Source: an uncultured Porphyromonadaceae bacterium
Lineage (GTDB): Bacteria; Bacteroidota; Bacteroidia; Bacteroidales; Muribaculaceae
DNA length: 42,400 nt
Direction of reading: 5' to 3'
Assembly: GCA_902493335.1 (NCBI GenBank)
Contig: CABUPJ010000029.1
Span: 1 to 42,400, forward strand
Below the pieces are notes generated by a model, which saw only the letters and a list, made by a program, of their open reading frames with translations, had not been told where the DNA came from and ran no database searches. Positions 6,814 through 15,400 of this stretch are shown here, piece by piece (within the stretch, counting starts at the first letter, position 1; every line of letters starts with the position of its first letter). The position numbers and the translations under genes are program-made.

Positions 6814-8490
6814 ATGGCTATACCGTGTAAAAACTTGATATTCGTCTTGTGTCTATTGTGTGTTTCTGTCCTTCGGGTTTCGGGGAACACGACAACTGAT
6901 TCGCTTATGGCTCAGCTGGACTATGTCATAGCCAACCGCCAGGTGTATCTTGACGAGAAAAAGGCCCGTCTTGACGAGTTGCGTCATAATTTCGACGAGG
7001 CCGAAGACGACCGCCAGCGCTTTGATGTACTGACTCAGCTCTACGGCGAATTTCATTCGTTCAACGCCGATTCGGCCTATAACATCAGTCTGCGTCAGGA
7101 AGAAGTCGCCAGGCGCACGGGTGACGCCAATCTGGTCGTCAATGCGTTGATGAACCGGGCCAATATACTGAGCGCTACCGGCATGTATCACGAAACCCTC
7201 GGAATTATCGACTCGATAAGACCCGAGACTCTGCCTGATTATCTTCATCCGTATTACTATCATATAAGGCGTACGGTCTACGGCCTTCTGGCCGACTATG
7301 CCGCTTTCGGCCGGGAAAAAGAACGATACACGCGTCTGACGAACATGTATCGTGATTCCATCATGTCGGTCAATGCTCCGGGCACTCTTGCCTATGTCAT
7401 CACAAAGGCCGACATGCTGAATGTCGGCGGCGATCCGGCCGGAGCGATCAGAGAGCTTGAACAGTTTATGGCCGACAATGATCTCAACGAGCACGACCGC
7501 GCCATTTGTGCCTGGACCTTGTCTGAGTCTTATGGCAAACTCGGCGACAGGGCCCGGCAGAAAGAGCAGTTGCTGATATCGTCGATTTCAGACATCAAAT
7601 CGTCGGTGCGCGAATATATCTCGCTGCGTCAGCTCGCGATGCTGCTTTATGAGGAGGGCGACCTTGACCGTGCATATAATTTCATGACCATCGCTGTCGA
7701 CGACGCCTCGAAATGCAATGCCCGCCAGCGCATCATCGAGCTGAGCAACAGCTATCCGATGATCAACGGCATCTATGTCGAGACGGTCCGCGACCAGAAG
7801 CACACACTCGAGTGGGCGATAACCGTCATTACGGTGCTGTCGCTGGTGCTGCTCGCGATGCTGCTGTATATGCGCAAGCAGATGCGGCGCATAGCCCGTG
7901 CGCGCAGGCAGGTCGAGGAGGCCTACGAGCAGCTCAACCATCTGACCGACCAGCTCAAGGCTTCCAACGCGAAACTGAGCGAGGCCAACAATGCGATCGC
8001 CGAGATTTCGGAGCTGAAAGAGATCTATATCGGCCGCTATATGGACCAGTGTCTTGTCTATATCGACAAGCTTGACGGCTATCGCAAGACCGTCGGAAAA
8101 CTCGTCAATTCCGGCAAGTCGGATGACCTGAAGAAGCTGGTCAAGTCGACGTCGCTCATCGACGACGAGCTGCGTCAGTTCTACGAGCAGTTTGACCGTA
8201 CCTTCCTCAGCATATTCCCGTCGTTTGTCTCCGATCTCAACAGTCTGCTCATGCCCGAAGAGGCGATAGTGCCGAAAAAAGAAGGCTCGCTCAATACCGA
8301 GCTGCGCATCTTCGCCCTCATCAGGCTCGGTATCTCAGACAGCGACAGAATAGCCAAATTCCTCAGATATTCGCTCACCACGATTTACAATTACCGTACA
8401 AAAGTAAGAAACAAAGCCAAGGGCGACCGCAGCCGCCTCGAGGCCGAAATCATGAAAATAGGTAAGGCCGACAACCGCAACAACGGGTAG
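6814..8490 (+). CDS. SusR-like membrane-spanning PUL regulator (TPR + DUF6377-type C-terminus)
   Basis: 558 residues. The signal peptide/anchor (about 1-24) leads into a helical TPR-like periplasmic domain (about 30-325, e.g. ANLVVNALMNRANILSATG). A single transmembrane segment at about 333-353 is followed by a coiled coil (about 358-410), then a cytoplasmic domain with ELKEIYIGRYMDQCL and a LuxR/HTH-like end (FALIRLGISDSDRIAKFLRY, then TTIYNYRTKVRNKAKG). This layout is that of SusR-type one-component regulators, which sense oligosaccharide in the periplasm and activate an adjacent susCD operon through the cytoplasmic DNA-binding end. It is encoded directly upstream of susC. The DUF6377 naming is from memory of the family pattern. 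The inducing sugar is unknown. Confidence 0.85.
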   Translation: MAIPCKNLIFVLCLLCVSVLRVSGNTTTDSLMAQLDYVIANRQVYLDEKKARLDELRHNFDEAEDDRQRFDVLTQLYGEFHSFNADSAYNISLRQEEVARRTGDANLVVNALMNRANILSATGMYHETLGIIDSIRPETLPDYLHPYYYHIRRTVYGLLADYAAFGREKERYTRLTNMYRDSIMSVNAPGTLAYVITKADMLNVGGDPAGAIRELEQFMADNDLNEHDRAICAWTLSESYGKLGDRARQKEQLLISSISDIKSSVREYISLRQLAMLLYEEGDLDRAYNFMTIAVDDASKCNARQRIIELSNSYPMINGIYVETVRDQKHTLEWAITVITVLSLVLLAMLLYMRKQMRRIARARRQVEEAYEQLNHLTDQLKASNAKLSEANNAIAEISELKEIYIGRYMDQCLVYIDKLDGYRKTVGKLVNSGKSDDLKKLVKSTSLIDDELRQFYEQFDRTFLSIFPSFVSDLNSLLMPEEAIVPKKEGSLNTELRIFALIRLGISDSDRIAKFLRYSLTTIYNYRTKVRNKAKGDRSRLEAEIMKIGKADNRNNG

Positions 8491-8609
8491 CCACAGGCAC
8501 GCCAAGGGGGCTTAAAGCCTTTGAAACCGCTACCAAAAACGGTCTGTCATGAAAGTTTAAAATCTTGTAAATCAGAAGAAACCTCTTTTAGAACCACTAC
8601 ATTTTCAGT

Positions 8610-8629
8610 GTGTCAGGTTGACATGACAC
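8610..8629. promoter_or_regulatory. Candidate operator dyad at the susC promoter
   Basis: GTGTCA (8610-8615) and TGACAC (8624-8629) form a perfect inverted pair spaced 8 bp. A second, nested dyad TGTCA-N3-TGACA lies at 8611-8623, and another TGTCATG half-site at 8545-8551. The dyad covers the -33 region of the susC promoter, where a Bacteroidetes activator could act. Assignment to the upstream SusR-like protein is inference. Confidence 0.45.
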
Positions 8630-8648
8630 TTTTCTATCTATAATTTTG
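8618..8648 (+). promoter_or_regulatory. Promoter of the susC-led PUL operon
   Basis: TAATTTTG at 8641-8648 is a perfect TAnnTTTG -7 box. TTG at 8618-8620 lies 20 bp upstream as a weak -33. The start codon at 8700 gives a leader of about 45 nt, much longer than that of the regulator gene. The stretch 8491-8609 holds no gene; 8502-8527 resembles a degenerate copy of repeat hairpin D. Confidence 0.6.
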
Positions 8649-8699
8649 TGTCAGAAACCAAAATTAAAACCAAAATCTATTATCACAACCACAACACAA

Positions 8700-11690
8700 A
8701 TGGCAAAAAGTAACAGCAAGCTTCAGACATTGTTCGCGATGCTGATGTTTGTGTCGGGCATCCAGCTGATGGCCGCACAGCAGATCAACATCACAGGCAC
8801 TGTCACCGATGTGACAGGCGATCCGCTCATCGGAGTCAGTGTGACTGTACCCGGCGCCAAGACCGGGGCCGCGACCGACGTCGAAGGCAACTTCAGCCTC
8901 CAGGCCGACAGCAAGGGAAAACTCAGATTTTCTTACGTCGGATACGAGACCATCGAAGTGCCCGTCAACGGTCGCACTGTAATTAATGTAGAAATGAAAG
9001 AAAACTCAGAGATTCTGAGCGAGGTCGTTGTCATCGGCTACGGCACGATGGACAAGAAGGAGCTGACATCGGCCATCTCGCATGTCAGCGAGAAAGACTT
9101 CCTGTCGGTCAGCTCGCTCGACCCGTCGATGATGATTCAGGGCAAAGTGCCTGGTGTCTCGATTACCAACACCGGCGCGGGCGACCCCAATAACCAGGCC
9201 AGTATACAGATACGCGGCGTCTCGTCGCGTTCGGCAGGTCTCGGCCCGCTGATTGTCATCGACGGCGTTCCCGGCGGCAATCTCACCAACATCAATCCCA
9301 ACGATATCGCGTCGTTCGACATCCTCAAGGACGGTGCGGCCTCGGCGATCTACGGTACACGCGGCTCGAACGGCGTCATCCTCGTCACGACCAAAAAAGG
9401 CAGCAAGGACGGCGCGACCCACACGTCATATTCGGGCACATTCGCCTGGGACAAGGTCAAGCGCGAGCTCGACATGATGAGTGCCCGCGACTACCGCGAG
9501 GTGCGTCTTGGCTGGGGTGACCGCGGTGTCGACCTGGGCGGCAATGTCGACTGGCTCGACGCCGTGACACGCACGGGCTTCACGATGCAGCACACTCTGA
9601 CAATCAGCGGCGGCAACGAGCGCAGCAACTATCGTGTCAGCGCCGACTACCGTGACGCCAACGGCATCGACCTGCGGTCAGACCGCGAGGAATACGGCGC
9701 ACGCGCGTCCGTGATGCACACGACCAAAGGCGGTCTCTTTACAATCAACCTCAATGTCGCCCCGCGTATCATCTATCGTGACAACGCCGACTGGGGTGTC
9801 TTCTGCAACGCCATCGAGGCCAACCCGACGACGCCGATCATGGATCCCGACGATCCCAACCGCTATTACAACTTCCAGGGTCAGGTTGTCGGCAGCAACC
9901 CTGTCGAGCTTCAGAAACTTGAGAAAAACCATGCCGACACCAAGCTCCTTGACTGGGACGGCACAATCAAACTCAATCTGCTGCCTCTTCTGGCAAAAGA
10001 CGGTGTCAGCGACCACACCCTGACGACACAGATAATGTTTGCCGACCACCAGTACAGCAACAACAACTCATGGTTCCGTCCCTCGACAAGCACACTGGCC
10101 ATAAATAACGGTTATGACGGCGAGGCTAGCCGTTCATACAGCAAAGAGCGCCAGTATGTCATGGAATGGCTCACCAATTACAGCACCCGCATCGCCGACC
10201 GCCACAACATCAAGGCGATGGTCGGCTATTCATATCAGTATTCACAGTATTCGGGCTTCAACGCCGAGAACAAAGACTTCCCTAACGACGGTCTCGGTCC
10301 CGACAACCTCGGCTCGGGCGAGCTCGCCAAGGAAGAAGGCGAGGTGCTGATGGGCAGCTATAAGAACGATGCCAAACTAATCTCGTTCTTCGGCCGCGTA
10401 AGCTATGACTATGAAGGCAAATATCTCTTCACGGCATCTTTACGCCACGAAGGTTCGTCGAAATTCGGCCAGAACCACAAATGGGGCGATTTTCCCGCCG
10501 TGTCTGCCGGCTGGCGCATCTCTCAGGAAGAATTCATGAAAGGCATCGAATGGATCAACGACCTGAAAATCCGCGCCGACTATGGCGTCACGGGTAATCA
10601 GGACTTCGGCAGCTATATCTCGCTCAATACGATGACAGGCTTCGGCTACTATTTCTACAACGGCAAATACTTCCAGGTATGGGGTCCGTCGAAAAACGTC
10701 AATCCCGACCTGAAGTGGGAGAAAGGCAAGAACTGGAACGTCGGTGTCGACTTCTCGCTCTTCAACAACCGTTTCTACGGCTCGCTCAACTACTTCAGCC
10801 GCCGTCAGCAGGACCTTCTGGGCAACTACAAGGTGTCGGTTCCGCCCTATCTCTTCGACGAGACCTTCGTCAACGTGGGCACAATGAAGAACACCGGCTT
10901 CGAGTTTGACCTTAACTTCAACGCCGTCAACACCAAAGACTTCTCTTACAGTCTCAATGTCGTCGGCACGGTCATGAGCAACAAGTTTGTCGACTTCAGC
11001 AACTCGAAGTATGTCGGCCAGGACTTCTATAATGTCTGCGACACAAGCGACCCATATCCGTTCTACAGCCTCCAGCGCATCCAGAAGGGCGAGTCGCTCG
11101 GTAATTTCTATATGTGGAAATATGCCGGCATCACCTCGGGCGGTGACTGGCTGGTCTATGATAAGGACGGCGACATCATCCGCGCCTCACAGGCCACTGA
11201 CGCCGACCGCCGTGTCGTCGGCAACGGTATGCCCAAGTTCACGATGTCGACGGGGCATAACTTCCGTTACAAGAACTTCGACCTGGCTCTCTTCTTCCGC
11301 GGAGCCTTCGGTTTCGACATCTTCAATATCCACGATTTCTATTACGGTACCCGCAACTTCACGGGTAATGTGCTCAAGAAAGCCTACGGCAAGAATTTCG
11401 ACATCAATCCCGACGCCAACCCCGTCGTGAGCGACTATTTCCTCGAGCGAGGCGATTACTTCAAGCTCGACATGGTCACTCTCGGCTATACACTGCCGAC
11501 GCCCAGATGCCGTTTCCTTGACAAGGTCAGACTCTATGGCACAGTCAAGAACGTCTTCACCATCACCAAGTTCAGCGGCGTCGATCCGTCGACCTATCAG
11601 GTCAACGGTCTGACTCCGGGCGCCCAGGGCTCGCGCACCTACTATCCGTCGACGCGCCAGTTTATCGTAGGTCTCCAACTTGATTTCTAA
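8700..11690 (+). CDS. susC: SusC/RagA-family TonB-dependent outer-membrane transporter
   Basis: 996 residues from the ATG at 8700; an upstream in-frame TTG at 8646 lies inside the -7 box and is discounted. The signal peptide (about 1-27, ending LMAAQQ) is followed by a carboxypeptidase-regulatory-like domain (about 28-105, ITGTVTDVTGDPLIGVSV), a TonB-box-like SEVVVIGYGTM and the plug signature VIDGVPGG...FDILKDGAASAIYGTRGSNG. A barrel follows to the C-terminal Phe (FIVGLQLDF). It imports oligosaccharides across the outer membrane with energy from TonB-ExbBD, capped by the SusD lipoprotein encoded 22 nt downstream. It is the first gene of the PUL operon. Confidence 0.97.
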   Translation: MAKSNSKLQTLFAMLMFVSGIQLMAAQQINITGTVTDVTGDPLIGVSVTVPGAKTGAATDVEGNFSLQADSKGKLRFSYVGYETIEVPVNGRTVINVEMKENSEILSEVVVIGYGTMDKKELTSAISHVSEKDFLSVSSLDPSMMIQGKVPGVSITNTGAGDPNNQASIQIRGVSSRSAGLGPLIVIDGVPGGNLTNINPNDIASFDILKDGAASAIYGTRGSNGVILVTTKKGSKDGATHTSYSGTFAWDKVKRELDMMSARDYREVRLGWGDRGVDLGGNVDWLDAVTRTGFTMQHTLTISGGNERSNYRVSADYRDANGIDLRSDREEYGARASVMHTTKGGLFTINLNVAPRIIYRDNADWGVFCNAIEANPTTPIMDPDDPNRYYNFQGQVVGSNPVELQKLEKNHADTKLLDWDGTIKLNLLPLLAKDGVSDHTLTTQIMFADHQYSNNNSWFRPSTSTLAINNGYDGEASRSYSKERQYVMEWLTNYSTRIADRHNIKAMVGYSYQYSQYSGFNAENKDFPNDGLGPDNLGSGELAKEEGEVLMGSYKNDAKLISFFGRVSYDYEGKYLFTASLRHEGSSKFGQNHKWGDFPAVSAGWRISQEEFMKGIEWINDLKIRADYGVTGNQDFGSYISLNTMTGFGYYFYNGKYFQVWGPSKNVNPDLKWEKGKNWNVGVDFSLFNNRFYGSLNYFSRRQQDLLGNYKVSVPPYLFDETFVNVGTMKNTGFEFDLNFNAVNTKDFSYSLNVVGTVMSNKFVDFSNSKYVGQDFYNVCDTSDPYPFYSLQRIQKGESLGNFYMWKYAGITSGGDWLVYDKDGDIIRASQATDADRRVVGNGMPKFTMSTGHNFRYKNFDLALFFRGAFGFDIFNIHDFYYGTRNFTGNVLKKAYGKNFDINPDANPVVSDYFLERGDYFKLDMVTLGYTLPTPRCRFLDKVRLYGTVKNVFTITKFSGVDPSTYQVNGLTPGAQGSRTYYPSTRQFIVGLQLDF

Positions 11691-11712
11691 TAACCGTCAA
11701 AAACCGACTATA

Positions 11713-13449
11713 ATGAAATTGCTTAAATATATAGCGTCTGTGGCCCTTGGCGTTATCGCGCTCACCGGCTGCACCGATCTCGACGAGACTCTCTACGACC
11801 AGGTCGGCACGAAAAACTATTATAATACCAAAAACGATGTGATCCGCGCGGCATTCCGTCCGTTCGAGCATGCTTTCTGGAGCATCTGCAGCCGCCATGT
11901 GCTCAACGAGCTTTCGGCCGACCAGCTCATCACGCCGACACGCGACGGCTGGTGGAATGACGGCGGCAAATGGCGCCGGCTCCACTACCATCAGTGGAAT
12001 GTCGAGGATGGCGGCGACGCCCAGACCGAGTGGAACGGCTGTTTCCAGGGCATAATGCAGTGCAACTATGTCATCGAGGACCTTGCCAAGCTCGACCCAT
12101 CGCGCTTTGGCTTCACGCAGCCCGAGTTCGATAATATCGCGGCGCAGTGCCGTGTGCTCCGCGCGTGGTTCTATATCCGTCTGCTCGACGCCTTCCGCCA
12201 TATACCTTTGGCAGTGAGCTATAACGACGTCTCGCTCAACACCGAGACACAGGTCGACCCCAAAGTGATATTCACCTTTATCGAAGACGAGCTCAAGGAA
12301 TGTCTCGGTCTCCTGTCGAAGAAACCGTCGCTCGGCTCGGGTGCCAACATCCAGGGCCAGTGGACACAGGCAGGCGCCGCCGCGCTTCTGGTGCGTCTCT
12401 ATCTAAACGCCGAGGTCTATGTCGGCGAAGATCATTATTCAGACTGCGAGACAGTCGCACAGGATATCCTCGACGGCGAGTACGGTCCCTATGAGGTCGC
12501 CGACCGCTGGGATGCCGCCTTCGACTGGAACAACGAGACATGCGACGAAGTCATCTTCGGTTTCCCCGCCTCGCAGGGCTATTCTTACTGGCAGTATCAG
12601 GGCGACACATACTGGTGGACCGTTCCGGCCCGTGCCCGCTACTATTTCAATGACCGCAAGGCCAAAGCCGGTGACCACAACACCAAGTATGCCGCATCTC
12701 CTTCCTATGATCTCGACGGTAATCTCTATACATACGAACTCGGCATGCCGGTGCAGAATTTCAGAAAATATCCCGGCGACGAGCGCATGAAGCTTTACCG
12801 CAATCTCGGCGAGAGCAAGCGTGAGGGCATGTTCCTCTTCGGCTATCTCGAATATGTCGACGAGAACGGCAAGAAGGCACGTGTCCGCGCCCCCGAGCAG
12901 CCCTATGACCTCTATATCCGCGACGCTGTCGGCAACTTCCAGGGCATGGCACCCGACAAATGGCCGGCCAACAAAACCAGCACCCTGAGGAACGGCGACC
13001 ACAACTCGGGATGGCACTTTGCCAAATATCCCTTCTACAGCGACGATGACGCTCACCAGATGGAAAGCGACTACACCGAGATACGTCTTCCCGAAATCAT
13101 CTACTCGCTTGCCGAATGCAAGCTGCGTTCGGGTAAAAAAGCCGACGCCGCCAGACTTCTCAACAGCGTGCGCCGCCGCAATTATCCCGCCGAAAACTTC
13201 GATGAGGTGCTCTATTCGCCCGAAGGCAAGGCTCAGCTCGACGAAAAAGAGATGCTTGCCGAGTGGGGCCGCGAGTTCTTCGCCGAGAGTCGCCGCCGTA
13301 TCGACCTGATACGTTTCGGCAAATTCAGCACAGGCACATGGTGGGACAAGACCCCCGACGCCTCGCGCGACACCGAGATATTCCCGATCATGCGCCCGAT
13401 TCTCAACGCCAATCCCGCGCTCGTCCAGAATCCCGGCTACAGCAAGTAA
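11713..13449 (+). CDS. susD: SusD/RagB-family surface glycan-binding lipoprotein
   Basis: 578 residues from ATG 11713, chosen because it opens a lipoprotein signal peptide MKLLKYIASVALGVIALTGC; an upstream Met at 11680 adds a polar extension. Family marks: the N-terminal helix (TDLDETLYDQVGTKNYYNTKNDV), aromatic-rich ligand region (YWQYQGDTYWWTVPARARYY), SusD C-terminal helices (LPEIIYSLAECKLRSGKKADAARLLNSVR) and EWGREFFAESRRRIDLIRFG. It forms the lid on the SusC barrel at the cell surface. Several Trp residues near 290-300 are candidates for sugar stacking. Confidence 0.97.
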   Translation: MKLLKYIASVALGVIALTGCTDLDETLYDQVGTKNYYNTKNDVIRAAFRPFEHAFWSICSRHVLNELSADQLITPTRDGWWNDGGKWRRLHYHQWNVEDGGDAQTEWNGCFQGIMQCNYVIEDLAKLDPSRFGFTQPEFDNIAAQCRVLRAWFYIRLLDAFRHIPLAVSYNDVSLNTETQVDPKVIFTFIEDELKECLGLLSKKPSLGSGANIQGQWTQAGAAALLVRLYLNAEVYVGEDHYSDCETVAQDILDGEYGPYEVADRWDAAFDWNNETCDEVIFGFPASQGYSYWQYQGDTYWWTVPARARYYFNDRKAKAGDHNTKYAASPSYDLDGNLYTYELGMPVQNFRKYPGDERMKLYRNLGESKREGMFLFGYLEYVDENGKKARVRAPEQPYDLYIRDAVGNFQGMAPDKWPANKTSTLRNGDHNSGWHFAKYPFYSDDDAHQMESDYTEIRLPEIIYSLAECKLRSGKKADAARLLNSVRRRNYPAENFDEVLYSPEGKAQLDEKEMLAEWGREFFAESRRRIDLIRFGKFSTGTWWDKTPDASRDTEIFPIMRPILNANPALVQNPGYSK

Positions 13450-13474
13450 TGTTTCACAATATCACTGAAAGACA

Positions 13475-15388
13475 ATGAAACTCAGAAAACTGATATATAC
13501 CATGACCGGCGCGGCCCTTCTCGCCTCGATGTCGGCATGCGAGGATGAGAAAGACCTCATCATCATCGAAGGCAATCTGCCGATCAAGACCTCGACTCTC
13601 TATATGGTCGGCGACGCCACTCCCAACGGCTGGAGCATCGACTCGCCGACACCTCTCGAGCCGAGCGCCGACGATGTCCTGGTGTTCTCGTGGGAGGGCA
13701 ATCTCAATCCCGGCGAGATGAAACTATGCCTCACCACAGGCAGCTGGGATGCCGGCTTTATCCGCCCGCTGAACAACGGCGAGGAAATCGGCCGTGAAGC
13801 AATCGTCGATGCCGAGTTCCAGATGCACGCCGGTGACCCCGACGAAAAATGGCGCGTGACCGAAGCCGGTCTCTACCGTCTGACCTTCGACCTGCGCAAC
13901 TGGAAGATGAGCAGCAGCTATCTCGGCGGTCAGGAACTTCCGCCTGCCGAGCCTATCGCGACCGATGTACTCTATATCGTCGGTGACGCCACTCCCAACG
14001 GCTGGAACATCGACGCCCCGACAGCTCTCGAGAAGACGTCTGACTATATCTTTGAATATGACGGCAAGCTCACCGTCGGCGACTTCAAGGCATGTCTCGC
14101 CACAGGCAGCTGGGATGTCAGCTTCGTGCGTCCCGCGAGCGACGGCGTTAAAATCGACCGTTCGGGAGTCGAGAACGACAGTTTTGTCTTTGTCGCCAAT
14201 CCCGATAACAAATGGCATGTAGCCGAGGGCGGCATCTATCATCTGACGTTCGATCTCGAACACTACACGATTACGGCCGAGTTCAAAGAGGCTCTGTCAG
14301 ACGAAAAGAACCCCATCGAAAGCGAGACTCTATACATGATCGGCGACGCCACACCCGGCGGCTGGAGCATGGACGACGCGACGGCCTTCACGCGCGACGC
14401 GGCAAACAAATATATCTTCACATGGGAAGGCGAGCTCGTCGAGGGCAACATGAAAGCCTGCCTCGCTCCCGACGGCACGTTCTCGTGTCCGTTCATCCGT
14501 CCTGCATCGGCCGGAGTCGAGATTTCGGCCGATGGCGTAGCTTCGCCCGACTTCGTCTACACGACCGGTCCCGACGACCAGTGGCGTGTCACCGCCGCCG
14601 GCAAATACAGTATCACCTTCGACCTCGAGCATTGGACTATCTCGGTGAAAGCCGCCGGCTCGGGCAGTGATGATAAGAAACCCATCGAGACGACGACCCT
14701 CTATATGATCGGCGACGCCACACCCGGCGGCTGGAGCATGGATAATGCCACACCGTTCACGGTTGACGCTTCAAACAGATATGTCTTCACATGGGAGGGC
14801 AGACTTAACGCAGGCAACATGAAGGCCTGCCTTGAGCCCGACGGCACGTTCTCGTGCCCGTTCATCCGCCCGGCATCCGCCGGAGTCGAGATTTCGTCGG
14901 CCGGCGTTTCCTCGCCCGACTTCGTCTACACGACTGAGCCTGACGACCAGTGGCGTGTCACAGAGGCCGGCGACTACCGCATCACATTCGACCTTGAGCA
15001 CTGGACCATCACGGTCAAGGCGCTCGGTGGCGGCGACGAGAAAGCTCCGCTCGAATCGGCGACTCTCTATATGATCGGCGACGCTACACCCGAGGGCTGG
15101 AGCATGGACAACGCCACAGCCCTGACATCGACCGAGAAATATGTCTTCACATGGGAGGGCGAGCTCAAGACCGGCGAGATGAAGGCCTGTCTCGTTCCTG
15201 ACGGCACATTCTCGTGTCCCTTCCTGCGCCCGACAACAGACGGTTGCGTCATTGACGACAAAGGCGTCGCGTCGCCCGACTTCGTCTACACCACCGGTCC
15301 CGACTACAAATGGCGTGTCACAAAAGCCGGCCGCTACAGAATAACATTCAATCTCAAAAACTGGACAATCGAGGCTAAAGCCCTCTAA
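13475..15388 (+). CDS. Five-module SusE/SusF-like surface glycan-binding lipoprotein
   Basis: 637 residues. The lipobox ASMSAC has acylated Cys22. Five tandem beta-sandwich modules follow, each opening with L-Y-(M/I)-(V/I)-G-D-A-T-P-x-G-W: first Tyr at residues 43, 167, 287, 410 and 532, i.e. periods of 124, 120, 123 and 122. Each module ends in W-(R/H)-V...AG.Y..TF(D/N)L. Such modules in SusE/SusF bind starch on the cell surface. Modules 3-5 are nearly identical (shared DGTFSCPF(I/L)RP and SPDFVYTT), indicating recent duplication, while 1-2 are more diverged. Two to four modules are usual for SusE/F, so five is large. Probably a multivalent alpha-glucan binder. Confidence 0.9.
   Translation: MKLRKLIYTMTGAALLASMSACEDEKDLIIIEGNLPIKTSTLYMVGDATPNGWSIDSPTPLEPSADDVLVFSWEGNLNPGEMKLCLTTGSWDAGFIRPLNNGEEIGREAIVDAEFQMHAGDPDEKWRVTEAGLYRLTFDLRNWKMSSSYLGGQELPPAEPIATDVLYIVGDATPNGWNIDAPTALEKTSDYIFEYDGKLTVGDFKACLATGSWDVSFVRPASDGVKIDRSGVENDSFVFVANPDNKWHVAEGGIYHLTFDLEHYTITAEFKEALSDEKNPIESETLYMIGDATPGGWSMDDATAFTRDAANKYIFTWEGELVEGNMKACLAPDGTFSCPFIRPASAGVEISADGVASPDFVYTTGPDDQWRVTAAGKYSITFDLEHWTISVKAAGSGSDDKKPIETTTLYMIGDATPGGWSMDNATPFTVDASNRYVFTWEGRLNAGNMKACLEPDGTFSCPFIRPASAGVEISSAGVSSPDFVYTTEPDDQWRVTEAGDYRITFDLEHWTITVKALGGGDEKAPLESATLYMIGDATPEGWSMDNATALTSTEKYVFTWEGELKTGEMKACLVPDGTFSCPFLRPTTDGCVIDDKGVASPDFVYTTGPDYKWRVTKAGRYRITFNLKNWTIEAKAL
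14330..15388 (+). repeat. Three near-identical in-frame module repeats (369/366-bp period)
   Basis: The DNA encoding modules 3, 4 and 5 of the SusE-like protein is itself repetitive. For example, the segment coding GDATP(G/E)GWSMD begins at 14341, 14710 and 15076. Offsets are 369 and 366 bp. The high nucleotide identity marks these copies as younger than modules 1-2 and as a possible site of recombinational copy-number change. Confidence 0.8.
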
Positions 15389-15400
15389 ACATATTTCATT

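Noticed and set aside
8502..8527. Terminator after the SusR-like regulator
   Set aside because: The stem is short, relies on G-T pairs and lacks a T-run; it resembles a decayed hairpin D of the dispersed repeats rather than a working terminator.
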